Assembly (NCBI GenBank): GCA_027574665.1
Contig: CM050657.1
Coordinates: 23,538,700 to 23,602,699 of the forward strand
DNA length: 64,000 bases
Reading direction: 5' to 3'
Source of the DNA: Rhynochetos jubatus
Taxonomy: Eukaryota; Chordata; Aves; Eurypygiformes; Rhynochetidae
This document shows positions 13,408 through 25,305 of the stretch, one piece after another. Numbering within the stretch: the stretch's first letter is position 1; each line of letters opens with the position of its first letter. Under the pieces are notes generated by a model. That model searched no databases and was not told where the DNA came from. It saw nothing but the letters and a program-made list of their open reading frames with translations. The translations under genes were made by a program, and so were the position numbers.

Positions 13408-16400
13408 ATACTAAAAAAGCCCCTTCTTTATGGGATATACTTCGAAAGTAGATATTGCTGTGTTCTGAGCTCCCTTTGAGAATGATTGCTTTCTTAAATC
13501 CTTCACTGTTGCTTTTGGATATTACATAAAGGTACACGGCAGGGCATATTGCTGCCTAGAAAAGCTTTGTCCGTCCCACCATACACAGTTATCTAGGGCT
13601 AAGAGGGCTGCTTGTTCTGACTGCTCTGACCGCCGTTTGCCAGTCACGCCGAGAGTGTGCACTGTCTTCTGTTTCAAGGTAGATACTCGGCTACCATCGG
13701 CACTCAACTTGTAGTCTAGAAAGCACAGGAGTAAAAAGTAGTAATTTTATCTTTTAAGCAAAGAAGCGTTCTGGCCCTGGGAATGAATGGTTTTAAAAAT
13801 CTAAATTATTGAAACTTTATGGCAAGAAAAGAACTTTAGGATTCTGTCCTGCAGCAGGTAGTGCAATCATTCACACTCGGGTGTATAGTGTATATGAATC
13901 ACTGTTGGATATTAATTCAGATTTGGACGCAAGCTTTCAGAACAGTTTCAGAAATGTTTGATTTCGCACCCTTCAGTGACCACAGTGAATCTCAGAATGA
14001 GAGCAACAGGTGAATTTTCACTACGTTATTTCAGAGTGAACAGTTTAATCCTGTCTAACCTGCAGTCTGTATTTCATAAATTGATCACAAAAATAATACT
14101 GTGACTGATTGTTCTTTAAAGACTTTGCACTACTTAAATTTCACCTGGAGCAAAACCCTTTCCTCTCATACCACTTTCACATGGTTTTGCTTGGTTTTAC
14201 CTTAAAAAAGGAGATTTAAATGTAACAGTAAGTATCTTGGCCCCTGAATTTAAAGATTTAAGCACAATAAAGCCGGTAGGACTAAGTGTGCCTTCGTTGT
14301 GTTCCTGTGGGTTCCTCGACATCCTCTGTTTCATCATGCAGTGTCCGTTCAGTCAGCGTCCTGACGCTAACGCTGCTCAGTGTCTGACGATCCAGTGCCT
14401 CCCTGAAGGAACGGTCATGCCAAGGCAGCCTCCTTTTCCTTTCTAGTGCTCCCGTCAGTTAAAGAAGAAGGGATTTCAAGCTGTCCTCACTGAAACCAAT
14501 GTAAACATTTGGACTGAGCGGTAACAACTGCGTTTGGACTGTTTCTAGCTTGGGTGCTGTGCTTTCTCCAGAGTGGATTTTGAGAAATGAGCTGCTGCCA
14601 GTAAATGGAGGCTGCGTTCTGGGTACGTGCAAAAGATGAAAGTTTTAAGAAGCAACCCTTGCCTCCTCTGCTCTTTTAGTTACGTTCTTTTGCCGATGCC
14701 CAGGTTCCTCAAGATGGTCACCTCCATTGTAGAACACTTCCTTGTCCTTGTTTTATACAGATTTCTCCTTTGTTTTTCATCTGCCTGCCTTAAGCTTGCT
14801 CACAGCAGCAGGTGTATAGTCTGTGGTACAAATCCATCTTCAGCAGTTGCTTTTCAGTATGAATAGTGTTCTAGCCCCACCTTCTTTTTAGAGATATTCA
14901 AGACATCATGGGGCCTATCCTCATGAAACTGGGTAGAGGGAAAATACTGATGGGTCCAACACAGCCTAAAACTTGAGGGTTTTCATCCTGGGTAGGCTAT
15001 AGCTACCTGTTCGAGGTAGGTGTAGCCAACTCCTTTTTGTGAAGCTTTCCAGAACCTCAATGCTTAGTGTTAGAAAGCAGCATAAATAGTACTGCTGGCA
15101 CCTGGGAAGTATGGTGTGCCTGTCTGTAGGGAAGGGACTTGCTTTATGCAGTGTGTAAAAGTGCTTGTTCGGGTTAGTAACATGTTGTACGAAGAAAGCC
15201 GCTCAGTTTCATGAACTGCCTTGGCATGCAACTGATGCCACTCTGGCTGTAGATGCTGTGAGAACTAGGTGGCTCTTTGATGCTACTTCCCAGCTGTTAA
15301 GCTTGCACTTAAATCCAGTAGCTGCCAGGGGTTTGTTCTCTTGGGATTAAGTGAAATGAACAGGAATGTTCTTCAGAGTCAGAATGGGATGGTACCCAGG
15401 ATAGGAATGTTATAGCTGTCTGGAGTATGAAATTCTCTCTTTTGCTATGAGATGGGGTGAGCAGCGTGTATACGGCTTCCTCTTTCTAAAGAGGGCTGTC
15501 AATGTGTAAGAACTTTCGTCATGAACTGTAATTTTTTGGGGTCCCTTTGGGACACTATTAAAATGTAAAGGCTAATCTGAAGAACAGAATGCCCTTCAGC
15601 TTCAGATTGTCTCTGTGTTATCGTGTGTCAAGCCTTTCCGTCTGATTAGTCTGCGGGCAGTCAGCCTGTTGTCAGGAAATAATCACAGGATGACAAAATA
15701 GCACTAAAAATTGGTGTAAAGGGCATTTGTCTGCCTTGGCCATTTCATTTACTGAGCTTTGATTCCTGTACCGGTGGTGGAGATTGACACCACTCACAAT
15801 AGGTGTTTCTGAGTGAAAGAATGAGCCTGTTCTAGTAGCGTTTTGCATGCACTTTGATTGTATTACTTGAAAGCTGCTGGGTGCTACTCAGTATGTCAGT
15901 GTCAGAAAAAAAAAGGGCTCTAGTCTGGGTAGATTTGAGGAGGTACTGAGGTTAACCCCATGAATTATCCCAGGGACAGCTGGCAACGTATGAAGCTGAC
16001 CTTCCGCCCGAGTCTTGGCAGGATGAGGCCCCAAAGGGCTAAAATGCTGTAGGAGGGGTGCAGCCAGTTGTGCAGCACAGATGAAAAGGAACAGTTCAGA
16101 ACACTTAAATGTCAGCCCGTTCCCTTCCATACTCTCACAAGGCCAATTTTCCGTTTGTGGGAAACTGCTAGCTGTCACAGCATATTCTTAGGAATTACAA
16201 ATGTGCGATCTCTGTTGAGCTGAAAATAATCGAGTCATTGCGGGGGAGAGAAAGTTACCCTGCGAGGGGAAGCTGGCTGTTGTCTGTGCATAGTAATTCT
16301 GCAGTGCCTTTCCTGAGCTGGCTACCAGGTTAGCCGGAGAGCCCAGTGCTCCGCTGCTCTTCGTGTGAGGAAGAATAGGTGAGCTCAGGCCTAGTGTGCT

Positions 16401-18846
16401 AGTAGTGGGTCTTCCTTGGGGGTTTGGGGAGGAGGGTTCTTAGTTAAATCCCAGGGAATGAAAATAAAAGGGTTTCAATATTTCACTTCAAGAATTGATG
16501 TGGAAGATAGTTTTCTTAATAAAGAAGGAATTTATTTAGATGAATAAATCAAGTTCTTCCTGCTTCCCCAGGGTGTTGGGAAGCTGGCAGGCATCTTCCT
16601 GCTCTCAATGTGCAGTTGTTGAGCATATGGAAACATGCTGGGCAGATGACAGTGCAGCCCTGTTCTCTGCAAGGCCCCTCTCGCGATGGGGCTGGAACGC
16701 AAGTGTCATGTCAGGGCTCTTGGAAAAGCACCAGCACAATGCAAGTGAGTCCTTGGTGGCAGGGGTAGCTTTAAGGACAAGGATTTGCTTCCATGTTTTT
16801 ACTTCCAGATTTTTTTTTTTCAGTTTGCCTTTTGTTTGCTCCAACTGGTCTTTGCCAAGCAGCAGGGTTAGAATTATAACTGTTTCCCCAAGCTACTACA
16901 GGGACTTCAGAGCAGAGGGGGAGAGGAGCAGTGCCTTCTGAAGCTTTGAAAGTTGGCAAATACGGCCTTTTTGGTGAATACTTTTTTCTGATGTGTGTAA
17001 AAATCAGTTTGCATGTAGCAAGTTTCGAGTCTGCTCTAGCTCCAGCTGTGTTCACAGCACCTGGTCCGAAGCTGTGCCTTGTATGTACAAGCCTTGTATA
17101 ATTGTGTGAGCTCATGTAAGCTTACATCCTCTTGGGGGAAAAGACCCTAGTTTGTATGTTGTGAGTCAACAGATGCACAGCAGTGGGTGACTGAGCATGG
17201 GAAGGCGTACCAACAGGGGAATGTGACACGGTGTCCCTGGTACAGACAGGAGCTCCCTTGCCAGGGTGTCTGGGTCCCCCTGGCCCAGCTGAGGATGCCC
17301 GTGAGGACACTTTGCAGCGCAGATGCCTGTCACCAAACAAGGCCACTCCATCCTGTCAGAGCTGCCTGTGTGCTCCCATGCCCAGTTCCCAGTAAAGCTT
17401 GCTGAGCAACGTGCTGCGGTGCTTCTTCAGTCTCCTACTTTGAAGCAGTTTCAGCATTGCTGGGATACACGTACTGTGGTGTGGGAATGCCCACTTCTGT
17501 ATTTTACTTTGACCAGGATGACAGAGCCACCTTGACTTTAGAACACTTACCAAAATGTGTTACAGGACTGGGATGGCTTCTCTGGGCATTGCTGTCAAGG
17601 CAGTGGAGAAGCTGTCTGTCCTGGCTGCTTTGGGCAGAGCGCTGTGTTGGAGGGAGCTGGGTGTGAAGGAGTGTGCTGGCTCACACTCCCAGTCCTTCCC
17701 TGTCTCTGTAGGGGATTTAGAGGGGCTTCAAGTGGGATCTCCTGCTCTGCCTCCCTCCCTGATGCCTGTCTATCAAGCTGCCCTGCTTTATGGGAGGGGT
17801 CCCACAGACTTCCTTGGAAGTGGGAATCCTCTGATGTGCCAGAGAGGGGTTGACATTTAATGGGTTTGTTTCATTGGGAATAAACCTTGGCTGGAGAGTA
17901 ACAAACTGCACCTGCACAGAAGGAGGTTCCCACAACTGTCCTCAGAGCAATGATACCTGGGACAAGTCTTGGAACCATCAGCGCACGGGGTTTGCTGATT
18001 TACAACCTGAGTCTTGCCGTCAGGTATCTACATCTAGCACAAATACCATGAAAACACGTGGCAGCCATGCTCCCGGCCTGGGCATGCTCAGGGTCGGTTT
18101 CCTGCAGAGCATTTGAAAGGGTAAACTTTAAATCTGATGGCATTTCCTGCATGGAAGTACAATGGCTGATGAGCTAAACGTAGGGCTTTATCCTAATCTT
18201 TCTGCCTTCCATGCTGAAAAGGCTCTAGTGAGTTTATACTTCACAAATAAATACAAGCGCAAGCAATTTGTCTCTTTGCTCTTCATGGTTTAGTGCAGCT
18301 GCTGTTTGTATTCCAATTAATTACTGACACAAGTGATTACATGGGGTTGAAGCACAATTAGGCTCGGCCTATAATTGTGTTTAAAAGGGCCATGGATGCT
18401 TTCACAGATGGTTTCCTTGCTGGCTGGGACTGGCCAGCCTCTCCAGCTGTAACGACCTGATTTCTCCCTAATTGTCACTGCAGTGACTTAAATCTTTCGT
18501 TGGGGGGGTTCTTGCTTTCTGCCTTCCTGCTGCCATTCTCTGAGCAGCAGTACAGGGAGGGAAGAGTCAAACGCAGCTGTCAAGATCAAAGGAGCTGAGT
18601 GCTCTCTTTATAACCTGCCCTAATTACAAAGTGGCAAATGAGACCTCATTCTTGGTGCCTTCATCATACTGGTGGCTGTCTGATAGGAGCTGCTGGCAGT
18701 GTTTATGCCCAGAGGTATCCCGTTTGTGTGCCTGCAGCACTCCATCAGTTTCTAAAGGGAAAGCCAGCCGTTTAAACCCGCCACAGCTAGAGTGGCATAA
18801 ATAGTAAGACCGAACTTTGTACTTGGCATCTGTTGTCAGGATTTGT

Positions 18847-18900
18847 TAAAAAACAAAAAAAAACCAAACCAAAACAAAACAAAAAAACCAAAACCAAAAG
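18847..18900. repeat. A/C-rich low-complexity tract
   Basis: A run composed only of A and C except at its last base, with irregular AAAAC, CCAAA and CAAAA units. It is low-complexity sequence and not a recognisable retroposon tail, since no element body precedes it. Confidence 0.85.
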
Positions 18901-21900
18901 CAAAGCCATTAAATTTGTTGGAGGGCAGATGATTCTGTGCCCTTTCAGCACAGCAGTGTCATTCTTGGCTCCTGTTACAAGATAATCGTATGTTCAAAGC
19001 ACTGCAATCCTCAGGAGCCAGCCTAGGCCTTGGATATGTGCCTCTTTTGGCCAGGTTTTCCCATCCGGCAGGTTTATGAGGCACGGTGGGAGAGTAAAAG
19101 CACAGCACCTCAGTAATGGTAAAAAGCTGGATTCCATAGGAACTCCCCTGAGCTCATCCCCCCAGGCTCTCCTTGACCTCCAGAGCCCTAAGAGCATGGT
19201 GCCCTTTGTCTCCTTGCCCTTGGGCTACTGTGGTCAGCTTGGCTGTGTGCCCCTGGCATGGCAGAGCCATGGAGGTGAAGGTTTGATATCCATACCACAT
19301 GCAGGGATTTGGATGGTTCCTGGGCAATCAGGACTCCCTGGGGGCTCGCAGCCTGGTGGGGTAGTTGCTGGCCATACTCAGCTGCTGCTTCTGAAGCTCC
19401 TCAGCCTGTTTTTGGCTCATTGAGGCCCCACATACAGATCCCTTCAGGGACTGGGCAGCCTCAGGAGGCAATCCAGAGGTGCTAAGGACAGTGTCAGGAT
19501 TCGGCCCTGGCTGCAGAGGTGTATTTGCTTAGAAGGGGGTGCTTCTCTGCCTGCCCTGCCCATGGCTGTGCTTGCTTTGCTGGTGGGGTGAGCCTCTGTC
19601 AGGAATATTTGCCCCAGGTGAGAGCTAGGAGGGGTCTCATTGCTGCTCCTGGGGCTGCAAAGTGTCTTTCTGGTTAGTAGCTTAAACAGGGGTTTGGTGC
19701 CTGCTAGGGAAGTAAGCATGTGCATGCCTCTCTGGTTGAGTTCTGTAAGAGCTGAGATTTGAGGTGAAAGACTTCATAAAGTACTCCAAATCCCTAAAGG
19801 AAGGACTTTGCTCCCTATTCCCATGCAGCCGGGGTTTGCCTTGTTCACAACACGCTGCCTGGCCTGTGCTAACCAGGGTGTGGTTTGCTGATTTTCGAGG
19901 TACCTGGCTGGGACATGCCTGAGCAGTGCAGGTACCCTGCATGGAGCATCCTTGTCGTGAGTGGGGAGCTGGGAGGAAGATGGTCTCTGTGCCCACCTCC
20001 TGAAGGGTGAGTGAGTGTCCTGGTGAAGCTGCATTTCAGTATTTATGATTGTGACAAGAGGGAAGAGCCAGTACACAGAAAGCCTTAATGGTTTTCTTTA
20101 AAATTTCACATGTAATTTGTCCTACTGTTTACAGGGGTTTCTTTCTTGATGAAACACACAGCATGGAGAGGGTGTGCTATTCTCAAGCAGGAAATCTCTG
20201 CTAGATCAGGGGTTTAGCCTGGGATTCAAAATCTGAGCTTTAAGCCTTTAAAATGTGTTTGAAAATGTCCTGTGAAAGAAGTCCCTACTGTGCTTTGGGC
20301 AGAGAGGGGCTGAGAAAAGGCTTGTGCCAGAAGTCTCTGCTGCTCTCCTGCCCTCTCACAGCCCTGTCCTGGGTTACTGCATAGGCAGTAACTCTTAAAA
20401 GGCAGATCCTGCACAATACGGGCTGCCTTCTCCGTTATGCATCCCCACTACTTACGGAGCCAACAGCACTCGTGCTCGTCAGAGCACATCTTTGACATAT
20501 TACTTGCCCTGGTTGTGTTTGGAGTGCTGGGCAGGGTTTGGGAGAGCTTGCCTGCTCCACGTACTTATGTGAGAGACCTGGTGCAGGTTGGAGACCACGT
20601 GCTGTGTCACGCGCCTGGAGTGCATGGGGAAGAACAGAAATGATGTCCCCATGCCAGCCCGCGCAGCCAGAGAGCGTGGGATGGCTCGTGAGCCCGCCAA
20701 CTGGGGAACAACTAGGAAGCTTTCGAGGGAACCCATGTTTCCTGGTTTTCCATATCTATTCTTGGTGAAACAAATATATCCCTCCACAAGCAGCCTGACT
20801 CCTGCCCTGGAAGCGAGGAGTCAGCCCTGCAGCTCCCCAGGCTGGAGCCAGAGTCCCCAGGCTCTGGTGCTGAAGCCCTGCTCGATGCTGCCGGGGAGCA
20901 GAGCACTGCAGCCCCCCGTGACCCTGGTTTTAGTGCAGCATGCGCCTGCACGTGAGGCTGCTGCTCGCGGGGGAGTTTGGAAAAGCCATTCACAGGGTTA
21001 TAAAGAGGCTACGTGTTTAATGATTAGATAAAAGCCCTTTCATACTGATATACAACATTCTTATGGAGTTTTGTTAGCTCATGGGCTGTGACAATGTGCA
21101 TGTGTGTACATATAAGACATATATATATTCTGCTCATATAGGAATATAGCAGGGACTGCAATGTTAGGTGACACTTCTGTTTCTGGATACACAGCCCCAA
21201 GCACCCCCACCCTGACAGCTGGGAGGGGGCAAGAGCCAGGACCCAAAGCCAGAGCCAGGCTTTGAACAAGGACTTCCAGACTGGGTCTCTGCTGCAAGAC
21301 TTTTTTGGTCCTTTGTGTAGCCCACGGCCATCCTGCTACCACAGTGGCCAGGAGGCTGACGGGGAACCAGTGGTGGCCTGGGCCTCTCCTGGGGTGCAGG
21401 TCGTCTGCCACAAGGTCCGACTGCACTTGTGAGCATCCCAAATGGGGTGCGGGATGATGTGAAGGGCGAGCAAACGTGGTTGACTTACAAAGCGACTTTC
21501 CCATAAGGGCCAACATGGCCCCAGTCCTGAATTTCTAACACGACATGTTTCTTGCACTACATCCGTGTAGCTTGGAATGGGAGATGCTGTTGGCCTGGGT
21601 GGGAGCCATATCCATTTGTGTCACCCTGGTGATGGGGCTGCTGTGGCGAGTGGTTAGAAATCCTGGACTCTGCCCTGGTCTAAAGCACGTGACATCAGAT
21701 GTGCGTGGCAGTGTGAAAAGCCATGTCTAAGCCCCTGGGTCCTCGTGTACAGGATAAAACCGTAAGCATATTTGCTCCTGCTGTATGGCAGGAAGGAAAG
21801 GAATAATTTGTTTTGTCTGCCTCTTGGGAACTAGTCTTTAAATAAGTATTTCCTCCTAGCGTTTATCCCAAATGCCTCTTAGCGCTTTGGTTGTTTCAAT

Positions 21901-22064
21901 TGTCCCTGTCTTCAGAAAATCCATCTGAAAATATTTGGAAAAAAACCCACTGTAAAAGCTCTGACTTGCTCCTTTCAATTTAAGCCTCTTATGCCATTTG
22001 ATCCAGCCATTGCTGCATTTTTAAATCTCCTTTTGCTTATGTACTAGTTTTTTAGCAGTTTTGG

Positions 22065-22111
22065 GGTTTCCTAAAGGTTTTCCTAAGGTCTTCTAGGTTT
22101 CCCTAGGTTTT
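22065..22111 (+). repeat. Degenerate short tandem repeat, unit about 11 bp
   Basis: Four imperfect units related to GGTTTCCTAAA follow one another (GGTTTCCTAAA, GGTTTTCCTAA, GGTCTTCTA, GGTTTCCCTAG), then a partial unit. This looks like an old, small minisatellite. Confidence 0.6.
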
Positions 22112-22577
22112 TAGGGACCAAGTCCTGCCCCTGTTTTCTTCCCATTAATTCACACAACAGGAGCAGGGTTTTTCCCAGCTCTCTGAATTCAGCTTGATCA
22201 GATTGAGCAACAGTTTGGCCCTTGCTAAATCTGGTATGTTTGAAGCCTCCTAAACCAGCAGAGCTCCTTTCTCTGGCTGGCCAGTCAGGGTGGATTCAGG
22301 CACAGTGGTTTTGGGGAAACAGGCTGGAAACCAGGCCTCCTCTTCACCAAAAAGGAGGCAATACAGTGTGAGGAGGTGAGATGCTGAAGCCTTAATGAAA
22401 GCTAGAGAGTTTCTTGGGAAAGCAAAAGTAGGGTGTCCCTCTGTGTGCCCCCACCATCTGGAAAAATACACATCTATTTTCCTGGGCTGCCTGGTGGGGC
22501 TAGGTGAGTGTCCTTCTCTTCAAATCCTTCCCAGTGATGCATACAAAAATGTGGGAGCATTCTCATTGAGAGAGTTG

Positions 22578-22583
22578 TTTATT
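22578..22583 (-). terminator. ADIPOQ: Candidate ADIPOQ polyadenylation signal
   Basis: Reading the minus strand downstream of the ADIPOQ stop codon (24133), the first canonical AATAAA I could find is here, giving a 3' UTR of about 1.55 kb. No ATTAAA was found nearer. A variant hexamer closer to the stop cannot be excluded. Confidence 0.3.
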
Positions 22584-24132
22584 GTTGTTATTACTTGTAA
22601 TGTGGTAATTCACTGGAGCGTATAAAATGCTGCTGCTGCTGCCGTTGGAAGCAATTTCGGTTGAAGCTCTTATTGCTGCCTTGTGCTTGTAATAACGCAT
22701 TAGCTCGGATCTGTGTTAGCTTGTTCTGAAGCTTAATGGGAGTCTTCTTTGAACATATCTGAGAAGCCATCAAATCCTCTTTTAGCTAAAAGTCAAGCAG
22801 GCTCCTTGGAGAGCAGTTTGATGGGATTGCTACTAATCTCAGCCTTAATACTCTTCCCCTATTAAGGTAACCTTGCCAAGAGCTGGGGCAGGTCCTGGGG
22901 GTGTTCATCCTCGAAGCCCACTCAGTGTGGAAGGTTGCACCACCACCTGAAGCTCTGCCCAGCCGGTGTGCAAACCATTGCTTACGGCACGCTTGCGGTG
23001 TGCAAAAGGAGAAACGTGGTTGCTTGATCTCAACTTGTGACTGCACTTGGGAGCTATTCAGAGAGGAAATGGGACAAGATCCTGCCAGGTCGCAGATGGA
23101 AACTGTAAGATGCTGCTCATGTGCCCCATGCTGGCACCCTCTGAGCTGAACAAGTATTTGTGCCATCACTTCCAGTGCCAGGTGCATGATTTGGGAAGGG
23201 ACACCTCCACCCCGAGGTCCCCTCTGCCCAGGAGCCTTGAGGGATCTTCTGCTCCCTCATCAGGCACAGTGTTTGCAGGAGAGCTGCTGGTGTTTCTGAG
23301 CATCACAACTCTGTGTCCAACACGTCTGTGACCACCTCCGGACACCCAAAGCCGTACGGTCAACAGGCCACTTCTGTTGTGTGGCCTCACTGGCATTCAT
23401 AAGGCTTTTCAGATAAATCAAAAAAAGATCCCTGCCCTAAACAATCATGCTGTTTACATTAGAGATAACAATAGGGGATAAACATAACAGGAAAATCCAA
23501 GGATTAAAATCAATGAAACTTAATAATCTGAATATATTCAAAGATGTGGGCTAAAGAAGGGAGACAGCAAACCATGGGTGGAAGTCAAAGGCCCTAATAA
23601 GACAGGGAGTTATGATGGAAAAGAATGGAGCCATCTGTTCCAGCTGAAAACAAGGCCAGAGATGACTTTTGTGAACAGTCTTCTCCCTCTTTTACTGAAA
23701 TTTTAAAATGCTGGCTAAAATGTGCACCACTGGTGCACAAAATTCACAAAAATGAATTTTGGTGTTAAAACTGGGAAATTTAGAATGTGATATTTAAATG
23801 TAACCAATTTTTCTCTTATCATTTTTAAATTTAAAAAAAGGTTAGGCCATCCTGAGAGTTACTCTTTCATGATGCAGCAGGAGTGGCATTTGACTTTGGG
23901 CCCAGGTTTCCACAAGGAGAGCAAGAGCAGAGGTAGGAGTGAACTCTCGGTCCCATGGAAGTCACTCATGTATAACCTCACTGATTTCACAGGAGACAGG
24001 ATCCACCCTTGGCAATTGTTGCCCCTGCAAGAGGCAATTCTGTGGTAAATGCAGTGTAGCTATAGCGCCAGCGCCCCAGGATGCTGCCCGGGGGTAAGCC
24101 ACCTCATCCTTTCCCATGCAGCACCCCCTGCT

Positions 24133-25305
24133 TTAGTGTTCATCCAGGTCTGGGTAGAGGAGGAAGCCCATGAAAGTGGAATCATTGATGTTGTCGGCGT
24201 AGACGCCGTTGTTGTCCCCCTCCCCATACACCTGAAGCCAGACCTCATCCCCAGAGCTGAGGTGCAGCAAGACGGAGCCGCTTGCTTGGTCAACGTTGTT
24301 CTGCTGGAACTGGTCGTAGGTGAAGATCACCGCTTTGTCCTTCTTGTAGAGGCTGACCTTGACGTCCGTCAGGTACACAGTCAGGTGGTAGGCGAAGTAG
24401 TACGTGCCAGGAATGCTGCAGAGGAACTTGCCGGTGCTGGCATCATAGTGTCTCTGCTCGTTGTAGTAGATCTTGCTGAAGCGGATGGGGACGTTGGGAT
24501 GGGGAGCTCGCTCTGTCAGCCCCACGCTGAAGGCAGAACGGTAGACGAAGGCACCTTCGCCCTTCTCCCCTTTCTGCCCTGGGTATCCTGGGAATCCTCT
24601 TGTCCCTTCTGGTCCTGGGATTCCCACTTCACCTTGATCACCTTTGGGGCCTTGAGCACCTGGAGGACAAGGTAGGGAGGGGGAGTTGTGTTTGCACTGT
24701 GCCGGCAGCCACTACCCACCAGCTTGAAGCGCAGGGGGGGGTGTGGCATGAGGATCTGTGCAGCAGCATGCAGTGGTGGGTGTCCCTGAGGAAAAGCAGG
24801 ATGACCGCAACACCCACCCGTGAGCTGAGAGTGAGTGGAAAGCCTGTTCACCTGCCCCCCACCCCCCGGCTGTGTGCAGAGCTGCCAAGAACAGCACGTC
24901 TGAAAAAACATCATTAATTGGAAAATTAAGCACCAGACTTGGGTTGTGGGATCTCCATCCCTGGAGATAGTCAAGAGCCATCTGGACAAAAGTCAGGCAT
25001 GGACCCACTGGACATGAGACCTGATGAGGCTGACCCTGAGGGACGGGGCTGCCCACAGGCTCCATCACTGATGTACCTCCCGCTCCTCACCAACCTTCCT
25101 CTCCTTTCTCTCCCTTTAGTCCATCTTTTCCATCTTTCCCATCCCTGCCGGGGAGTCCGTTGTGGCCGGGGTAGCCGGGCGCTCCTCCCATCCAGTTGGC
25201 ACACGGTGTTTTGGGGTCTGGCTGGGTGTCCTGGGCAGCCACCTCTGTGCAGCGGGGGGCCAGCAGCACCAGCGAGCAAAGGAGAAAGCCTGTTGGGCCC
25301 CTCAT
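24133..25305 (-). CDS. ADIPOQ: Adiponectin, two coding exons (spliced gene)
   Basis: On the minus strand the coding exons are 25305-25095 and 24659-24133, joined in phase 1 across a 435-bp intron (donor GAAG/GTTGGT, acceptor CTCCAG/GTGCTC). The product is 245 residues (human 244). Residues 1 to about 24 are a signal peptide. Cys35 lies in the N-terminal variable region and corresponds to the cysteine that links trimers into larger multimers. About 22 Gly-X-Y triplets run from Gly41 to Gly104, including lysines in GEK/GPK settings like those hydroxylated and glycosylated in mammals. The C1q globular domain spans about 108-245, with AFVYRSAFSVGL at its start, Cys151 in KFLCSIPG, and VYGEGDNNGVYADN near the end. 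Adiponectin is a secreted adipokine that signals through ADIPOR1/ADIPOR2 to AMPK and PPAR-alpha pathways. The coding start exon begins at about 25314 after an acceptor, so a 5' non-coding exon must lie further right; it was not located. No damage is visible. Confidence 0.97.
24940..25035 (+). mobile_element. CR1 LINE remnant in the ADIPOQ intron
   Basis: The stretch with GGTTGTGGGATCTCC, CATCCCTGGAGATA, and TCAAGAGCCATCTGGACAAA resembles the 3' untranslated part of older CR1 elements (typical wording: GTGGAATCTCCATC, GGAGG-TTTTTAAGA, GGTTAGACAAAC). It is short, diverged and lacks the terminal octamer repeats. It lies antisense to ADIPOQ, between its two coding exons. Confidence 0.6.

Larger units (their letters stand above)
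13430..24130. other. Intergenic region between convergent COPS9 and ADIPOQ
   Basis: About 10.7 kb with no recognisable coding exon. It holds an A/C-rich low-complexity run (18847-18900), a degenerate short repeat (22065-22111), an AT-rich possible regulatory block (about 18290-18480) and a candidate minus-strand polyadenylation signal for ADIPOQ (22578-22583). Open frames here are all below about 150 codons and have no domain. The flanking genes come from different human chromosomes, so the ancestral rearrangement junction should fall in or near this stretch. Confidence 0.6.

Noticed and set aside
16808-16845. T-run plus CAG resembling a splice acceptor
   Set aside because: No open exon with homology follows, and it lies between two complete genes; T-rich tracts with CAG are common by chance.
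24049-24675. 208-codon plus-strand open frame
   Set aside because: It is the antisense shadow of ADIPOQ exon 3; the minus-strand C1q domain fully explains the lack of stops.
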